From Agrococcus sp. ARC_14 (GTDB taxonomy: Bacteria; Actinomycetota; Actinomycetes; Actinomycetales; Microbacteriaceae): a stretch of 64,000 nucleotides of DNA. The stretch is taken from assembly GCF_022436485.1 (NCBI RefSeq), contig NZ_JAKUDO010000001.1:2480001-2544000 (forward strand). Direction: 5' to 3'. A program made the translations under genes and the position numbers. Of the stretch, positions 29,915 to 39,375 are shown in pieces. Under the pieces are notes generated by a model that was given only the letters and a program-made list of their open reading frames with translations, had not been told where the DNA came from and searched no databases. The first letter of the stretch is position 1, and each line of letters begins with the position of its first letter.

Positions 29915-30517
29915 ATGTCGAGCCCACTGCGCATCCGCCGTCGTCGCATCCACCGGCTGTGGCCCGTCACGATCGTGGCCGCGGTGACGGCGCTCGCGCT
30001 CACGGGCTGCGAGCCCGGCGTGCTCGCACCGACGGAGTCGCCGGAGCCCTCGACCTCGCCGAGCACGACCTCGGAGGCGACGCAGACCCCCGAGCCGACC
30101 GAGGACCCGGGCACGACCGAGACCCCGGATCCGAGCAGCTCGGCCGAGCCGACGACGCCGCCGGTCGCAGGCGAGCTGCCGTGCAGCGACGTGTTCACGG
30201 CAGACCAGCTCTACGAGTTCAACCCCAACTTCGCGCCGACGGGCGAGCCGGGCGAGTTGCCCGGCGCGATCGCCGACATCGCGGATGCGGGCGGCACGGT
30301 CTGCGCCTACCAGCACGTGACGGGCTCTGACCGTCTGGTGGTCGCCGTGCTGCAGGACGCTGGCGGGTTCTCGGGCGCCGGCTTCGAGACCGTCGGCGAC
30401 GAGGGTGTCTCGACGGTGCCGGCGGGCGGCGCGGTCGTCGCCGCGGCGTCGATCTACTTCGCGAGCGCGCAGGACGCGCAGCCGGTCACCGACGAGGTCG
30501 TCGCGAACCTCGGCTGA
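29915..30517 (+). CDS. Secreted lipoprotein, DUF3558-like
   Basis: 200 residues. An Arg-rich n-region (RIRRRRIHRL), a hydrophobic stretch and the lipobox ALTGC show a lipoprotein anchored at Cys32 or so. A Thr/Pro/Ser/Glu-rich linker of about 55 residues follows, then a folded domain with two cysteines (PCSDVF and GTVCAYQH) that could form a disulfide. The domain layout resembles actinobacterial DUF3558 lipoproteins; function unknown. It is convergent with the transglutaminase-like gene. Confidence 0.8.
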   Translation: MSSPLRIRRRRIHRLWPVTIVAAVTALALTGCEPGVLAPTESPEPSTSPSTTSEATQTPEPTEDPGTTETPDPSSSAEPTTPPVAGELPCSDVFTADQLYEFNPNFAPTGEPGELPGAIADIADAGGTVCAYQHVTGSDRLVVAVLQDAGGFSGAGFETVGDEGVSTVPAGGAVVAAASIYFASAQDAQPVTDEVVANLG

Positions 30518-30526
30518 CCCGCCCTT

Positions 30527-30625
30527 CGCTGGTCGAGGAGCGCGCGGCCTCCGGCCGCTCGCGTCACGAGACCACCTGCTGGCTGAGCCGCTCCGCGCGC
30601 GCAGCGCGCTGAGCGCGTCGAAGCC
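30527..30625. repeat. Family A and family B palindromic repeats
   Basis: Between convergent genes. First CTGGTCGAGGAGCGCGCGG ... CTCGCGTCACGAGACCACC (30530-30574), a family A copy; then CTGGCTGAGCCGCTCC ... GAGCGCGTCGAAGC (30579-30624), a family B copy of the type also seen at 62251-62300. Both could fold into long hairpins and may stop transcription from both sides. Confidence 0.65.
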
Positions 30626-30629
30626 CGAC

Positions 30630-31421
30630 CTACAGGATCCGGTACCGCATCCTCGGCTCGTCCGTGGCGCCCGCGATCAGCGAGTCATCCCCCGCCTCCA
30701 CCGTGAGCCGCGTGAGCCGCACGGGGTTGCCGGCCGTCGTCGCCCACGCCGTCTCGAGCGCATCCGCGCCGGTGGCGATGCGGATGAGGCTGCCGCGCGG
30801 CGCGAGCCCGGTCGGGTCGACGACCCACCAGTCGCCATCGATGTGCACCTCGGCGACCGCGTGGAAGTCGGGCGGCACGAGTCCGGGCGCGTAGACGCCG
30901 ACGTAGCGGGCGGGGATGCCGGCTGCGCGGGCGAGCGCGATCATGACGTGGGCGTAATCGCGGCACATGCCGCCGCCCTTCTCCAGCGTCATGACGGCGG
31001 TGTCGTCGATCGCAGACAGCGCGGGCGAGTAGCTGAAGCCGCGCGCGATCCAGTTGCGCATCGCGCCGACCGCCTCGAAGCCGGTCGCGCGGCCGAATCG
31101 CTCGTCGACGAAGCCGCGCAGCGCGCTCGCCTCTATGTAGCGGGAGTCTGCGAGGTAGCGCTCGACGTCAGAGTCGTCGACCGGCCGTTGCAGGCTCGTG
31201 AGGGTCGATCGGATGTCGACGTCGAGCGTGCCCGCCGGGGCCGTGAAGACGACCTGCCGGGTGTCGTGCGCCGCCGGAAGGATGCTCCACTCGACCGGCG
31301 AGCCGTCGACCGAGATCGAGATGCGGTCATCGGATGCGTAGGCCGCGGCCGGGAGCGCGAGCAGCACGAACTCGGTGTCGCCCACGAGCGACATGGAGAA
31401 GGCTGCACGGGCGGTTCGCAT
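30630..31421 (-). CDS. Transglutaminase-like cysteine protease-fold protein
   Basis: 263 residues. An N-terminal beta domain is followed by the transglutaminase core with the triad Cys (GGGMCRDYAHVMIAL), His (FHAVAEVHIDGDWW) and Asp (WVVDPTGLAPRG). There is no signal peptide, so it is cytoplasmic. The family includes proteases and amidases linked to proteasome-like or peptide cleavage systems in actinobacteria, but no partner gene is nearby. The substrate is unknown. Confidence 0.88.
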   Translation of the reverse strand: MRTARAAFSMSLVGDTEFVLLALPAAAYASDDRISISVDGSPVEWSILPAAHDTRQVVFTAPAGTLDVDIRSTLTSLQRPVDDSDVERYLADSRYIEASALRGFVDERFGRATGFEAVGAMRNWIARGFSYSPALSAIDDTAVMTLEKGGGMCRDYAHVMIALARAAGIPARYVGVYAPGLVPPDFHAVAEVHIDGDWWVVDPTGLAPRGSLIRIATGADALETAWATTAGNPVRLTRLTVEAGDDSLIAGATDEPRMRYRIL

Positions 31422-31476
31422 CGTGCTCGATCATCCCACAGGGCGCCCTCGACCGATCCGAAACAGCCCCGACCGG

Positions 31477-32364
31477 CTAGAGACTGCCGAAGGTCTCCAT
31501 CATCTGCAGCACGGCCGGCGTCATGACGACGATGAAGAGCACCGGCAGGATGCAGAGCATGAGCGGCATGAGCACCTTCACAGGCACCTGCTGCGCCTTC
31601 TCCTCTGCCCGCTGGCGACGCTTGAGCCTCATCTCGTCGGCCTGACTGCGGAGGACGTCACTGACGGAGATGCCATAGGCGTCAGCCTGGAGGATGGCGC
31701 GCACGAAGCGACGCAGGTCGACGACCTGGTTGCGGTCGGCCAGATCAGTGAAGGCCTCGCGCCGCGAGCGCCCCATCCGCATGTCCTGCAGGGTGCGCGT
31801 CAGCTCCTCTGAGAGCGCACCGGTGCCGTTCGCTGCGGCGCGCGACATCGCACCGTCGAAGCCCAGGCCCGCCTCGACCGCGATCATCATCTGGTCGAGC
31901 GTGTCGGCGAGCTGCCTCTGGATGCGCTGGTCACGCTCCTGCCCACGACTGACGAGGAGCAGCTCTGGCAGGAAGTAGATCACGATCGCCGCGATCCCGA
32001 TGAGCAGGGTCAGGATGGGCGGCGCCTGCACGGCCGCGAGCAGGCACAGCAGCGCGATGCCGACCGGGAGCCAGACGAGCTTGAGCGTCAGCAGACGCTC
32101 GACCGGCCACTGCGCGGGTCGCCCGGCGCGGGCGTGCTGGCGAGTCAGCAGGCTGATGAGCGGCGCAGGGGTCAGGCGCTGCGCGAGCGATCCCAGGGTG
32201 GATCGGGACGCCTCTGGAGCGTCGACCACCACCGCACGCTCGCCGCGGTGGAGGTTCGCGACCATGCGCGACCGTTCAGGCTTGATCAGGCTCGCGACGG
32301 TCAGGACGATGGCGCCAGCAGCGAGCGCGACGAGGAGGACGACCAGCAGGAGGGAATCGGGCAT
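31477..32364 (-). CDS. tadC: Tad pilus inner membrane protein TadC
   Basis: 295 residues from the ATG at 32364, two bases after the tadB stop. It belongs to the T2SSF family of platform proteins: membrane helices at the N-terminus, mid-protein and C-terminus surround the cytoplasmic helical domain QLADTLDQMMIAVEAGLGFDGAM, in two parts QLADTLDQMMIA and VEAGLGFDGAM. With TadB it anchors the ATPase TadA and moves Flp pilin across the membrane. Last gene of the operon. Confidence 0.92.
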   Translation of the reverse strand: MPDSLLLVVLLVALAAGAIVLTVASLIKPERSRMVANLHRGERAVVVDAPEASRSTLGSLAQRLTPAPLISLLTRQHARAGRPAQWPVERLLTLKLVWLPVGIALLCLLAAVQAPPILTLLIGIAAIVIYFLPELLLVSRGQERDQRIQRQLADTLDQMMIAVEAGLGFDGAMSRAAANGTGALSEELTRTLQDMRMGRSRREAFTDLADRNQVVDLRRFVRAILQADAYGISVSDVLRSQADEMRLKRRQRAEEKAQQVPVKVLMPLMLCILPVLFIVVMTPAVLQMMETFGSL

Positions 32365-32366
32365 GG

Positions 32367-33296
32367 TCAGAACTCGACCTCGACAGTCTTCTTCATCCAG
32401 ATCCCGCCCACGACCATGAGCACGACGGCGAACCCGATGATGATCGGGCCGATCGGCTCCTCGATGAACGGCAGCAGATAGCTCGGGTTCGTCAAAGTGA
32501 TGAATCCGGCGACGACGATCGGAAGCAGCATCAGGATGACGCCCGAGAGACGGCCCTCCGCGCTGAGCGCTGCGACCTGACGGCGAACCTGTCCACGCTC
32601 GCGGATCGTCCTGGCAACGCCGTCGAGCACGTCGGCGAGGCTGCCGCCGACCTCGCGGTTGATCGCGATCGCCTGCGTCGCCCACCGGAAGTCCTCGCTC
32701 TGCATGCGATCCGCGGCTTCCTCGAGCGCGTCGATCACTGGACGGCCGACGCGCGTCTCGTTCACGATGCGGGTGAGCTCGGATGCGCTCGGCTCCTCCG
32801 ACTCCCGGGCAGTCGATGCAAGCGCCTGCATCATGCTCTGCCCAGCCCGGAGGCTCGAGGCCATGAGCTGCAGGCTGTCGTCGAGCTGGCTGGCGAACTG
32901 CTTCCGGCGCTTTGCTGCTCGAGAGCGCACGATCACGGCAGCGAGCAGGACGGCGCTCGCGCCTGCCGGCACGGCGAGGAGTCCTCTGCCGAGCAGCACC
33001 CCGAGCGCGATCGCGACGATCGCGGCGATCGCGACCAGCACGGCGAAGTCCTGGGGTCGCATGCGGATGCCAGCCAGGTCGAGGCTGACGGCGAGCTGTG
33101 ACGAGCGGCGCCGAATGAGCCTCCCCATCAGACCGCTGGCAGCCTCTGCAGCTCCCGCCAATGCCCCCTCGCCGTCGACCTGCGCGGGTCGCCGACGCTC
33201 TCTAGGCAGACGCTCACGGCCGGGCGCGACCGTGACGACGACAACGCCGACGAGTCCAACCGCCACAGCACCGGCACCGAGCAGCGCGAAGCTCAT
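32367..33296 (-). CDS. tadB: Tad pilus inner membrane protein TadB
   Basis: 309 residues. N-terminal membrane helices, then the T2SSF domain with QLDDSLQLMASSLRAGQSMMQAL, given in parts QLDDSLQLMASS and LRAGQSMMQAL, and GGSLADVLDGVARTIRER. It is the partner of TadC in the pilus platform. The start overlaps the tadA stop by 4 nt (ATGA). Confidence 0.93.
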   Translation of the reverse strand: MSFALLGAGAVAVGLVGVVVVTVAPGRERLPRERRRPAQVDGEGALAGAAEAASGLMGRLIRRRSSQLAVSLDLAGIRMRPQDFAVLVAIAAIVAIALGVLLGRGLLAVPAGASAVLLAAVIVRSRAAKRRKQFASQLDDSLQLMASSLRAGQSMMQALASTARESEEPSASELTRIVNETRVGRPVIDALEEAADRMQSEDFRWATQAIAINREVGGSLADVLDGVARTIRERGQVRRQVAALSAEGRLSGVILMLLPIVVAGFITLTNPSYLLPFIEEPIGPIIIGFAVVLMVVGGIWMKKTVEVEF

Positions 33297-34732
33297 CGAC
33301 TCGCTCCCACGTCGAAGAGTCCTGCGGGAATGGCGATGCCGTGGTCCTGGAACCGCTCGGCGAACCGAGGCCGCACGCCGGTCGCGACGGGTGCCCCGAG
33401 GAAGCGCCCGGAGGCGTCGACGCCGGCGCCGTAATCGAAGAGGAACACATCCTGCATCGTCACCGTCTGCCCCTCCATGCCCTGCACCTCCGTGACAGCG
33501 GTGATGCGGCGGGTGCCGTCGCGGAGGCGCGTGAGCTGCACGATGACGTCGACGGCTGAAGCGATCTGCTCTCGGATGGCTCGCAGCGGCAGATCCATGC
33601 CCGCCATGAGCACAAGAGTCTCGAGTCGGGCGATCGCGTCGCGCGGCGAGTTGGCGTGCACCGTCGAGAGCGACCCGTCGTGGCCGGTGTTCATCGCCTG
33701 GAGCATGTCGAGCGTCTCGCCGCCGCGGACCTCGCCGACGACGATGCGGTCGGGTCGCATGCGGAGTGAGTTGCGCACGAGATCACGAATGGTGATCTCG
33801 CCCTTGCCTTCCGTGTTCGGTGGGCGCGATTCCAGCCGCACGAGGTGATCCTGCTGCAGCTGCAGCTCGACCGCGTCCTCGATCGTGATGATCCGCTCCT
33901 GCGAAGGGATGAAGGAGGAGAGCACGTTCAGCAGCGTCGTCTTGCCGGTACCCGTGCCGCCAGAGACGATGATGTTGAGCTTCGCCTCCACGCATGCCCG
34001 TAGCAGCTCGGCCATCTGTGGGGTCAGCGTGCCGAAGCGGATGAGGTCAGGAACCTTGAAGGGATCCTTCGAGAACTTGCGGATCGTGAGGGTCGAACCC
34101 GAGAACGCCAGCGGTGGGATGACCGCGTTGACACGCGAGCCGTCCTCCAAACGTGCGTCGACCATCGGCGACGACTCATCGATGCGGCGACCGACTCGCG
34201 AGACGATGCGCTCGATGACCCGCCGCAGCTGATCCTCCGAGGTGAACCGAACTCCCGCGCGCCCGAGCTTGCCGCCTTGCTCGATGTACACGGTGTCAGG
34301 GCCGTTGACCATGATCTCGGTGACCGTAGGGTCGTCGATGAGGCGCTGCAGCGGGCCGAGCCCGAGCACGTCGTCGCGCACCTCGTTGATGAGCCGCTGG
34401 CGCTCATCGAGCGTCAGCGGCGCCTGCTCCTCTTCGACGACGGCGTTGAGCTCCTCGCGCACGAGCGCGTACAGCTGCTCCTCGCTCATGGTCGGATCGT
34501 TGAGCCGGGTGCCGATGCGCGAGAAGAGAGCGTTGGCGGCTCGCTCCTTGACACGCAGCAGCGCATCGACCTCCGGAGCAGCTTCCGCGAGAGGTGCAGC
34601 GCGCTCCACGAGCTCACGCTCTGCCACTGGCGGCTTCGCCGTCTGCACCGGCAGGGCGCGTCGTCGGGGCGCTTCCTCGGTCTTGACCTCGTCCCCGCGT
34701 GCGACGTGCAGGCGCTCCGCAAGGCTGCTCAT
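33293..34732 (-). CDS. tadA: Tad pilus assembly ATPase TadA/CpaF
   Basis: 479 residues. It is the secretion ATPase that powers pilus assembly. The N-terminal domain is followed by [19 protein letters not shown] (Walker A), the Asp box [12 protein letters not shown], and the Walker B/His-box region [18 protein letters not shown] then [18 protein letters not shown]. The N-terminal 60 residues are charged and variable. The ATG overlaps the tadZ stop by 4 nt. Confidence 0.96.
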   Translation of the reverse strand: MSSLAERLHVARGDEVKTEEAPRRRALPVQTAKPPVAERELVERAAPLAEAAPEVDALLRVKERAANALFSRIGTRLNDPTMSEEQLYALVREELNAVVEEEQAPLTLDERQRLINEVRDDVLGLGPLQRLIDDPTVTEIMVNGPDTVYIEQGGKLGRAGVRFTSEDQLRRVIERIVSRVGRRIDESSPMVDARLEDGSRVNAVIPPLAFSGSTLTIRKFSKDPFKVPDLIRFGTLTPQMAELLRACVEAKLNIIVSGGTGTGKTTLLNVLSSFIPSQERIITIEDAVELQLQQDHLVRLESRPPNTEGKGEITIRDLVRNSLRMRPDRIVVGEVRGGETLDMLQAMNTGHDGSLSTVHANSPRDAIARLETLVLMAGMDLPLRAIREQIASAVDVIVQLTRLRDGTRRITAVTEVQGMEGQTVTMQDVFLFDYGAGVDASGRFLGAPVATGVRPRFAERFQDHGIAIPAGLFDVGASR

Positions 34733-35916
34733 GCTGCAGCCCGGTGCCGGCCGTTGCCTCGCTTCGCCGCGGCGTCGGCGTAGTACGCGAGCAGCTTGCC
34801 GACCTGCTTGGAGACTGGATCGCGCGGCTTGTGCTGCAGCAGCGGCACACCCATGTTGAGCGACGCCGAGACCGCGCGCGAGTGCGGAATCGTCAGGTCG
34901 ACCTTGGAGCGGATCGTTGCTTCGACATCCTGCGTGCTCAACCCGCTCTTCGGGTCGGCGAAGTTGAGCACGACCTGCCGCGCATTCGTCAGCATGCCCA
35001 GCTCTCGCAGCGTCGCCATCTCCTTGGCGAGCCCACGCGCACCGGCGACATCGAACGTCGAGAGCAGCAGCGGGTCGGTCGTGTGGTCGAGCACGGCGAG
35101 GGTGCGTGCGCCGAGCCCCGCGGCAGTGTCGACGACGACGTAGCGGAACTGCGTCGAGAGCGTCGACAGCAGCGCGCTGACCTGATCGCCACTGATCGCG
35201 TCTGCGGAGGCGGGAGACTCCGGTGCGCAGATGACGGACAAACCCGAGGGGTGCAGGGTCAGATGCGTCTTGAGCGCGATCGGGTCATGCAGCGACGCGC
35301 CGTGCACGACGTCATCGAGCGTGTACTCGGGGCTGATCCCGAGTGCCGTGGCGACGTCGCCGAACTGCACGTCGAGGTCGACCAGCACGACGGAGCCCGG
35401 CGTCGCCGTCGCGAGCCCGACCGCCAGGTTGGTTGCGAGCGTCGTCTTGCCAGCTCCGCCCTTCGGCGAGAGCACGCTGAGCACACGTCCGGGCGCCTGC
35501 AGGATCGGCATCGCGGTCACGGGGTCGACAGGCTGGGCACGATGCACCGCGAGGCTCTGCGCGACACGGCCGAGCGCGACGCGCAGCTCTTCTACGCCGG
35601 TGCCGGCATCGATGACGTCGCGCACGCCGGCACGCATCGCGTCGAGCGAGAGGGTGTCGGCATCGCCGATGAGCACGATGGCCGTGCCCGGCACCTCGCG
35701 GTCGAATCGCGCCGCGAGCGCCAGCGCATCCTCAGGAGAACGCGTCGCGTCCAGCACGAGGATGTCAGGGAGCGACTGCTCCTGCAGCTGCGCGAGCAGG
35801 TGAGCCGGGTCCGCCGGCAGCGGGTGCGCGGGCACCGCGATGCAGGTGCCTCCGGACGCCTCGTGGACGCGCTGATGCAATGCCGTGGAATCCGTGGCGA
35901 GCAGCACGTTGCTCAT
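34729..35916 (-). CDS. tadZ: Tad pilus localisation ATPase TadZ/CpaE
   Basis: 395 residues. A receiver-like N-terminal domain without an obvious phosphoacceptor pattern is followed by a MinD/ParA ATPase with the deviant Walker A SPKGGAGKTTLATNLAVG and VVLVDLDVQFGDVATAL. These proteins place the Tad machine at the cell pole or elsewhere on the membrane. Both ends overlap neighbours by 4 nt. Confidence 0.92.
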   Translation of the reverse strand: MSNVLLATDSTALHQRVHEASGGTCIAVPAHPLPADPAHLLAQLQEQSLPDILVLDATRSPEDALALAARFDREVPGTAIVLIGDADTLSLDAMRAGVRDVIDAGTGVEELRVALGRVAQSLAVHRAQPVDPVTAMPILQAPGRVLSVLSPKGGAGKTTLATNLAVGLATATPGSVVLVDLDVQFGDVATALGISPEYTLDDVVHGASLHDPIALKTHLTLHPSGLSVICAPESPASADAISGDQVSALLSTLSTQFRYVVVDTAAGLGARTLAVLDHTTDPLLLSTFDVAGARGLAKEMATLRELGMLTNARQVVLNFADPKSGLSTQDVEATIRSKVDLTIPHSRAVSASLNMGVPLLQHKPRDPVSKQVGKLLAYYADAAAKRGNGRHRAAA

Positions 35917-36620
35917 CCGAAGATCACCTCCCCGTCGACGATGCGAGTGCCCTGCTCAGAGACGTCGGCGTTCTCGAGCGAGAGATAGATGCGGTCGTAC
36001 TCCGCCGCGAAGACGAGACGCTCGGCGTCCGGCGCAGACAGCGCGACGGTCACGAGGATGGAGGAGGCGGCCGCCTGCTCGACCTCGTTGCCATTCTCGT
36101 CGATGGTGACCTCCGGGCCCCCTGCGACGGCGAGCACGAGCACCTTGTGGAGCATCAGGTGTGTCGCCTCCGTGCTGCCACGCGACACGAAGATACCGAT
36201 CGTGTCGCCCGCCTCCAACTCACCGCCGAGCACACGGCGCGGCTCGAGCTCGATCGTGAGCTGGTGCATGCCCGGGGGAACCTCGACTGCCTCGGCGACG
36301 GCCTGCGGTGCCTCGAATCGGGCGGCCAGCAGCTGCTCGCCGGGCTGCAGGTCAGCGCTCGCTTCGAGGCCGGAGAGCTGTGCGATGTCGGTGACGCCAC
36401 CAGGCACCACCGCTGCGGCGGGGATCTCCTGCACGACCAGCGATGCGCCGATGGCATCGCCGGGGGTCCCTGCGGGGATGGTCTCTGCGACGACGAGCAC
36501 CTGAGTCGGAGTCATCTGCGCCATCGCCCGCGCGTCGGCGCCCGAGGCGTAGAGAAACGTGAGCGTGCCGCCACCGACGGCGAGCAGCACGGCGATCACG
36601 CCGATGATGATGCGACGCAT
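35913..36620 (-). CDS. cpaB: Flp pilus assembly protein CpaB/RcpC
   Basis: 235 residues. One N-terminal membrane helix (IIIGVIAVLLAVGGGTLTFL) then a SAF-like domain (VLVVAETIPAGTPGDAIG) and the RcpC domain (MHQLTIELEPRRVLGGELEAGDTIGIFV, as MHQLTIELEPRRVLGG and ELEAGDTIGIFV). In Gram-negatives CpaB works near the secretin; here it is presumably a wall-side stabiliser. It overlaps tadZ by 4 nt and follows tadG by 2 nt. Confidence 0.9.
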   Translation of the reverse strand: MRRIIIGVIAVLLAVGGGTLTFLYASGADARAMAQMTPTQVLVVAETIPAGTPGDAIGASLVVQEIPAAAVVPGGVTDIAQLSGLEASADLQPGEQLLAARFEAPQAVAEAVEVPPGMHQLTIELEPRRVLGGELEAGDTIGIFVSRGSTEATHLMLHKVLVLAVAGGPEVTIDENGNEVEQAAASSILVTVALSAPDAERLVFAAEYDRIYLSLENADVSEQGTRIVDGEVIFG

Positions 36621-36622
36621 GG

Positions 36623-37612
36623 TCAGCGCTCCTCAGGGAGTCGGAGCTCGACGACGGATGCGCCCATCTGAGGTCCCGTCGGGCTGTGGTCGAAGTCGGA
36701 GGCCGTGTCGGCGTACCGCAGGAAGGTGCCGCGCAGGCAGCGCTCGCTCCCATCGCAGGGGCGTTCGGGCGTGACGTACTGGCCGGCGAAGTAGTACGCC
36801 TCGAGCCGGAAGGCGATGTAGCCGAAGATGCGGTACTCGGCGTTGTTGCCGTTTCCTGTGGCGACGTCGAACACGGGCAGCAGGATCGTCTGACCGACCC
36901 ACTTGCTGAAGTCGGTCGGCGAGCAGCCGTTGGGGGGTGCATTGCCCGGGTCGGAGGGTGCCCACGAGTCGATGTCGGTCACGGTGTCACCGCAGCCCTC
37001 GGTCGGCTCGAGCCAGCCGAAGCCACCCGGCACGACGTTGCCGCTCGGACCGGTGCACCCTGAATCTGCCTTCTTCGAGGCGAGCACGGTGCGCGTCACT
37101 CCTGCCTCTGGAATCTGGATGCCGACGATGGCACCGGCGTCGTTCCGGATCGGGGGGAGACCAGCCTGCACCGCCAGCTCGCACCACGAGAACGCGAACG
37201 GCATCACGGCGCTGCCACCGGTCGGGAAGCCCCATGAGGCAGCGGAAGCGGCCGAGATGGCGGCATCGTCGACACCGAGCACGGGCGCAAACCAGTACTC
37301 CCGATCGGAGCTGTTCTGAACCTCGACCCATCCGGCGTCGAGGTCGGCGTTCGCTGTCGGCGCACCACCGAGCGGCTCGTTGGACTCAGCAAGCTCCTGG
37401 GCGACCGCGTCGGCGGTCGCGTCGGTGCACGGCGTCACTGAGCACTGCTGCGCCACCGCGAGTGCCGCCGCGTCAGCGCCGTGCTGCAGGCGCTGCCGGT
37501 CGGCATGCGCCGCGGAGATGTCGATCGCGAGCGCGGCAGCGATGAGCAGCGGCACCATCAAGATGGCGACCCAGACTGCGACCGCACCGCGGTCGCGCGT
37601 CGCGCGCTTCAT
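36623..37612 (-). CDS. tadG: TadG-like pseudopilin/wall-associated protein
   Basis: 329 residues from the ATG at 37612, which overlaps the tadE stop as ATGA; an ATG three codons upstream is possible. RDRGAVAVWVAILMVPLLIA is a type IV-like N-terminal helix, without the Glu5 of true pilins. DRQRLQHGADAAALAVAQQC is the TadG/Tad-domain signature, followed by a 270-residue extracellular part with many cysteines. It is probably a minor surface component of the pilus. Confidence 0.85.
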   Translation of the reverse strand: MKRATRDRGAVAVWVAILMVPLLIAAALAIDISAAHADRQRLQHGADAAALAVAQQCSVTPCTDATADAVAQELAESNEPLGGAPTANADLDAGWVEVQNSSDREYWFAPVLGVDDAAISAASAASWGFPTGGSAVMPFAFSWCELAVQAGLPPIRNDAGAIVGIQIPEAGVTRTVLASKKADSGCTGPSGNVVPGGFGWLEPTEGCGDTVTDIDSWAPSDPGNAPPNGCSPTDFSKWVGQTILLPVFDVATGNGNNAEYRIFGYIAFRLEAYYFAGQYVTPERPCDGSERCLRGTFLRYADTASDFDHSPTGPQMGASVVELRLPEER

Positions 37613-38007
37613 CCGTTGCATCGCATGCTTCCTGTACCGGTGAGGGTGATGGGGCCGAAGACGCCGAGAAGGCTGAAGTCTTCGAGCTCGATGGTGACGT
37701 GCGCGAGGCGATCGCTCGCCAGGGGCACGGGGGTGGCGCAGGCGCTGAGGTCGACACCGATCTGCTCGTCCGACAGCGTCACTGCGCTGGAGGCGGAGGC
37801 CCTGGCGACCGCACGCGCCTCTGCGGGCGCTTGACTGCCGCTCGTCAGTGCCGCGACACGGACGGCGTCACGGGCGGCGTTGTCGAGCACCGTCTGCACG
37901 TGGAAGGCATACCCGAAGGCGAGGATGCCGAAGGTCAGGAGGAGCAGGAGCGGCAGTACGAGCGCGAACTCGACCGTCGCGGCTCCTCGTTCATGGCGAT
38001 GGCGCAT
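37609..38007 (-). CDS. tadE: TadE-like pseudopilin
   Basis: 132 residues from the ATG at 38007 behind GGGAG; the frame extends a little further upstream. HERGAATVEFALVLPLLLLL is the TadE N-terminal pseudopilin motif with Gly at the processing site and Glu at mature position 5. VQTVLDNAARDAVRVAALT is the family's conserved helix. It is processed by the prepilin peptidase at 39376-40014. Confidence 0.9.
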   Translation of the reverse strand: MRHRHERGAATVEFALVLPLLLLLTFGILAFGYAFHVQTVLDNAARDAVRVAALTSGSQAPAEARAVARASASSAVTLSDEQIGVDLSACATPVPLASDRLAHVTIELEDFSLLGVFGPITLTGTGSMRCNG

Positions 38008-38084
38008 GCTGCTCCCGAGATCGACCACGGTCCGAGTGCCGGGCGTCGGAACGCGCACAGCGCCCGACGCCCGGCAGGGATCGA

Positions 38085-38324
38085 CTACGGCGTGGTGCCG
38101 GTGTTGACGCCGTTCTCGACGTCCACCGTGCCCGCGCCGATCTGATCGCCAGCAGCGCCGAAGAGGTCGCCGAGGATCGGAGCGAGGAGGACGACGGCAG
38201 CGACGACCGCAACGGCCATCAGGCCCACGAGGAGGCCGTACTCGACTGCGGTCGCGCCGCGGTCGTTCTTCTTGTCGAAACGGTCGGACACGAAAGCGCT
38301 GACAGCGCTCAGCATTGCGAACAT
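38085..38324 (-). CDS. flp: Flp major pilin
   Basis: 79 residues from the ATG at 38324, which follows AAGGA at 7 nt. The prepilin site is Gly23 in KKNDRGATAVEYGLLVGLMA; the mature protein would begin ATAVEY with Glu5-Tyr6, the Flp signature, followed by a single hydrophobic helix and a short polar tail. It is the structural subunit of the Tad pilus and leads the operon. Confidence 0.96.
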   Translation of the reverse strand: MFAMLSAVSAFVSDRFDKKNDRGATAVEYGLLVGLMAVAVVAAVVLLAPILGDLFGAAGDQIGAGTVDVENGVNTGTTP

Positions 38325-38709
38325 GGAAGGTTCCTTACGTGACAGGCCCGGGGCTGGGGAGTCCGGTGCTGTTCGGGAAGCCGCTCCGTGTGGAACGACC
38401 GCCATGATGCTTGCACGCTGGTTGCGCGCAGCGCAAGAATCCTCTTCCTAAAGATTAGCTTAAGATCGGCGTTGCACGAACCGCAACCTTCCGGTTCCCG
38501 CAAGAGCGCTTGACTGAAACGCCGTTACGGTAGAAACTTGCTGCACGGAGTCGCGCAGCCGCCGACCCCAAACCAGGACGCGCCGCGACAGCGGGGCCCC
38601 GCTTCGAAGTCCGGACGTCACCATGCAGCACACGCCACGCCTCTCTGAAGCGCAGGCCACAGCATCCGCATGGCCGACTCTCGGCCTCGCACCAATACAG
38701 TGAGCCACC
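38325..38709. promoter_or_regulatory. Divergent regulatory region, Tad operon / TetR gene
   Basis: 385 bp without a gene, including an AT-rich island at 38445-38470. For the Tad operon (minus strand) TTCGTG (38475-38480) and TAATCT (38452-38457) are a possible -35/-10 pair with 17-bp spacing and a 120-nt leader. On the plus strand TTGACT (38510-38515) lies beside the palindrome CCGTTACGG (38522-38530), a possible TetR operator. TACAGT (38696-38701) lies 8 nt before the TetR ATG. All are readings by eye. Confidence 0.4.
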
Positions 38710-39345
38710 ATGCCTGACTCCCCCCCTGCCCCCGACGAGCAGCCGCAGCCCGGCCTGCGCGAGCGCAAGAAGGCGTTGACCCGCCGCACCATCGCCGACG
38801 CGGCCTTCTCGCTCTCCTCTGAGCACGGGCTCGAGAGCGTCACGATCGATCAGATCGCGGAGCGCGCATTCGTGTCGCCGCGCACGGTCTCGAACTACTT
38901 CTCCTCCAAGGAGGAGGCGGTCGTCGCCGCACACAACAACGAGCCTGTCGAGCTGCTGGCCGGCCTCGCCGAGCGTCCCGCCGACGAGCCGCCGCTGCAA
39001 TCGCTGCGGGCAGTGCTGACCGGCGCGATCCGCAGCTGGTCGAAGGAGCAGATGGCCGCGCTCAAGGCCAAGGACGAGCTGATCGAGCGGCACCCAGCAC
39101 TCCTGCCGCATCGGATGGCGCAGTTCGACGCGCTCGAGGACGCCATCCGCGTCGTCGTCGCGGAGCGCAGCGACACCGACCCTGAGACCGAGGCGTTCCC
39201 GCGACTCATCGCCGGAGCCGCCACTGCGGCCGTCAGGACCGCGATCCGCGTGTGGGACAACGTCGGCGGCGATGCGAACGCGATCGCCGACCTCGTCGAC
39301 CAAGCGTTCGTCGATCTTGAGGCGGGACTGAGCCCCGAGGCGTGA
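38710..39345 (+). CDS. TetR-family transcriptional regulator
   Basis: 211 residues. The helix-turn-helix is VTIDQIAERAFVSPRTVSNYFSSKEE (two parts: VTIDQIAERAFVS and PRTVSNYFSSKEE), residues about 45-75, the common actinobacterial TetR type, followed by an all-helical ligand domain. It is divergent from the Tad operon, so it may control pilus genes, itself, or a distant exporter. The ligand is unknown. The ATG has no clear Shine-Dalgarno, consistent with a leaderless start from TACAGT 8 nt upstream. Confidence 0.9.
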   Translation: MPDSPPAPDEQPQPGLRERKKALTRRTIADAAFSLSSEHGLESVTIDQIAERAFVSPRTVSNYFSSKEEAVVAAHNNEPVELLAGLAERPADEPPLQSLRAVLTGAIRSWSKEQMAALKAKDELIERHPALLPHRMAQFDALEDAIRVVVAERSDTDPETEAFPRLIAGAATAAVRTAIRVWDNVGGDANAIADLVDQAFVDLEAGLSPEA

Positions 39346-39362
39346 GCGAGCATCCGCTGACG

Positions 39363-39368
39363 TAGCAT
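39363..39368 (+). promoter_or_regulatory. -10-like hexamer of prepilin peptidase gene
   Basis: TAGCAT, 7 nt before the ATG at 39376 and only 18 nt after the TetR stop. It suggests that the peptidase gene has its own leaderless transcript. Confidence 0.4.
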
Positions 39369-39375
39369 CAGCGCG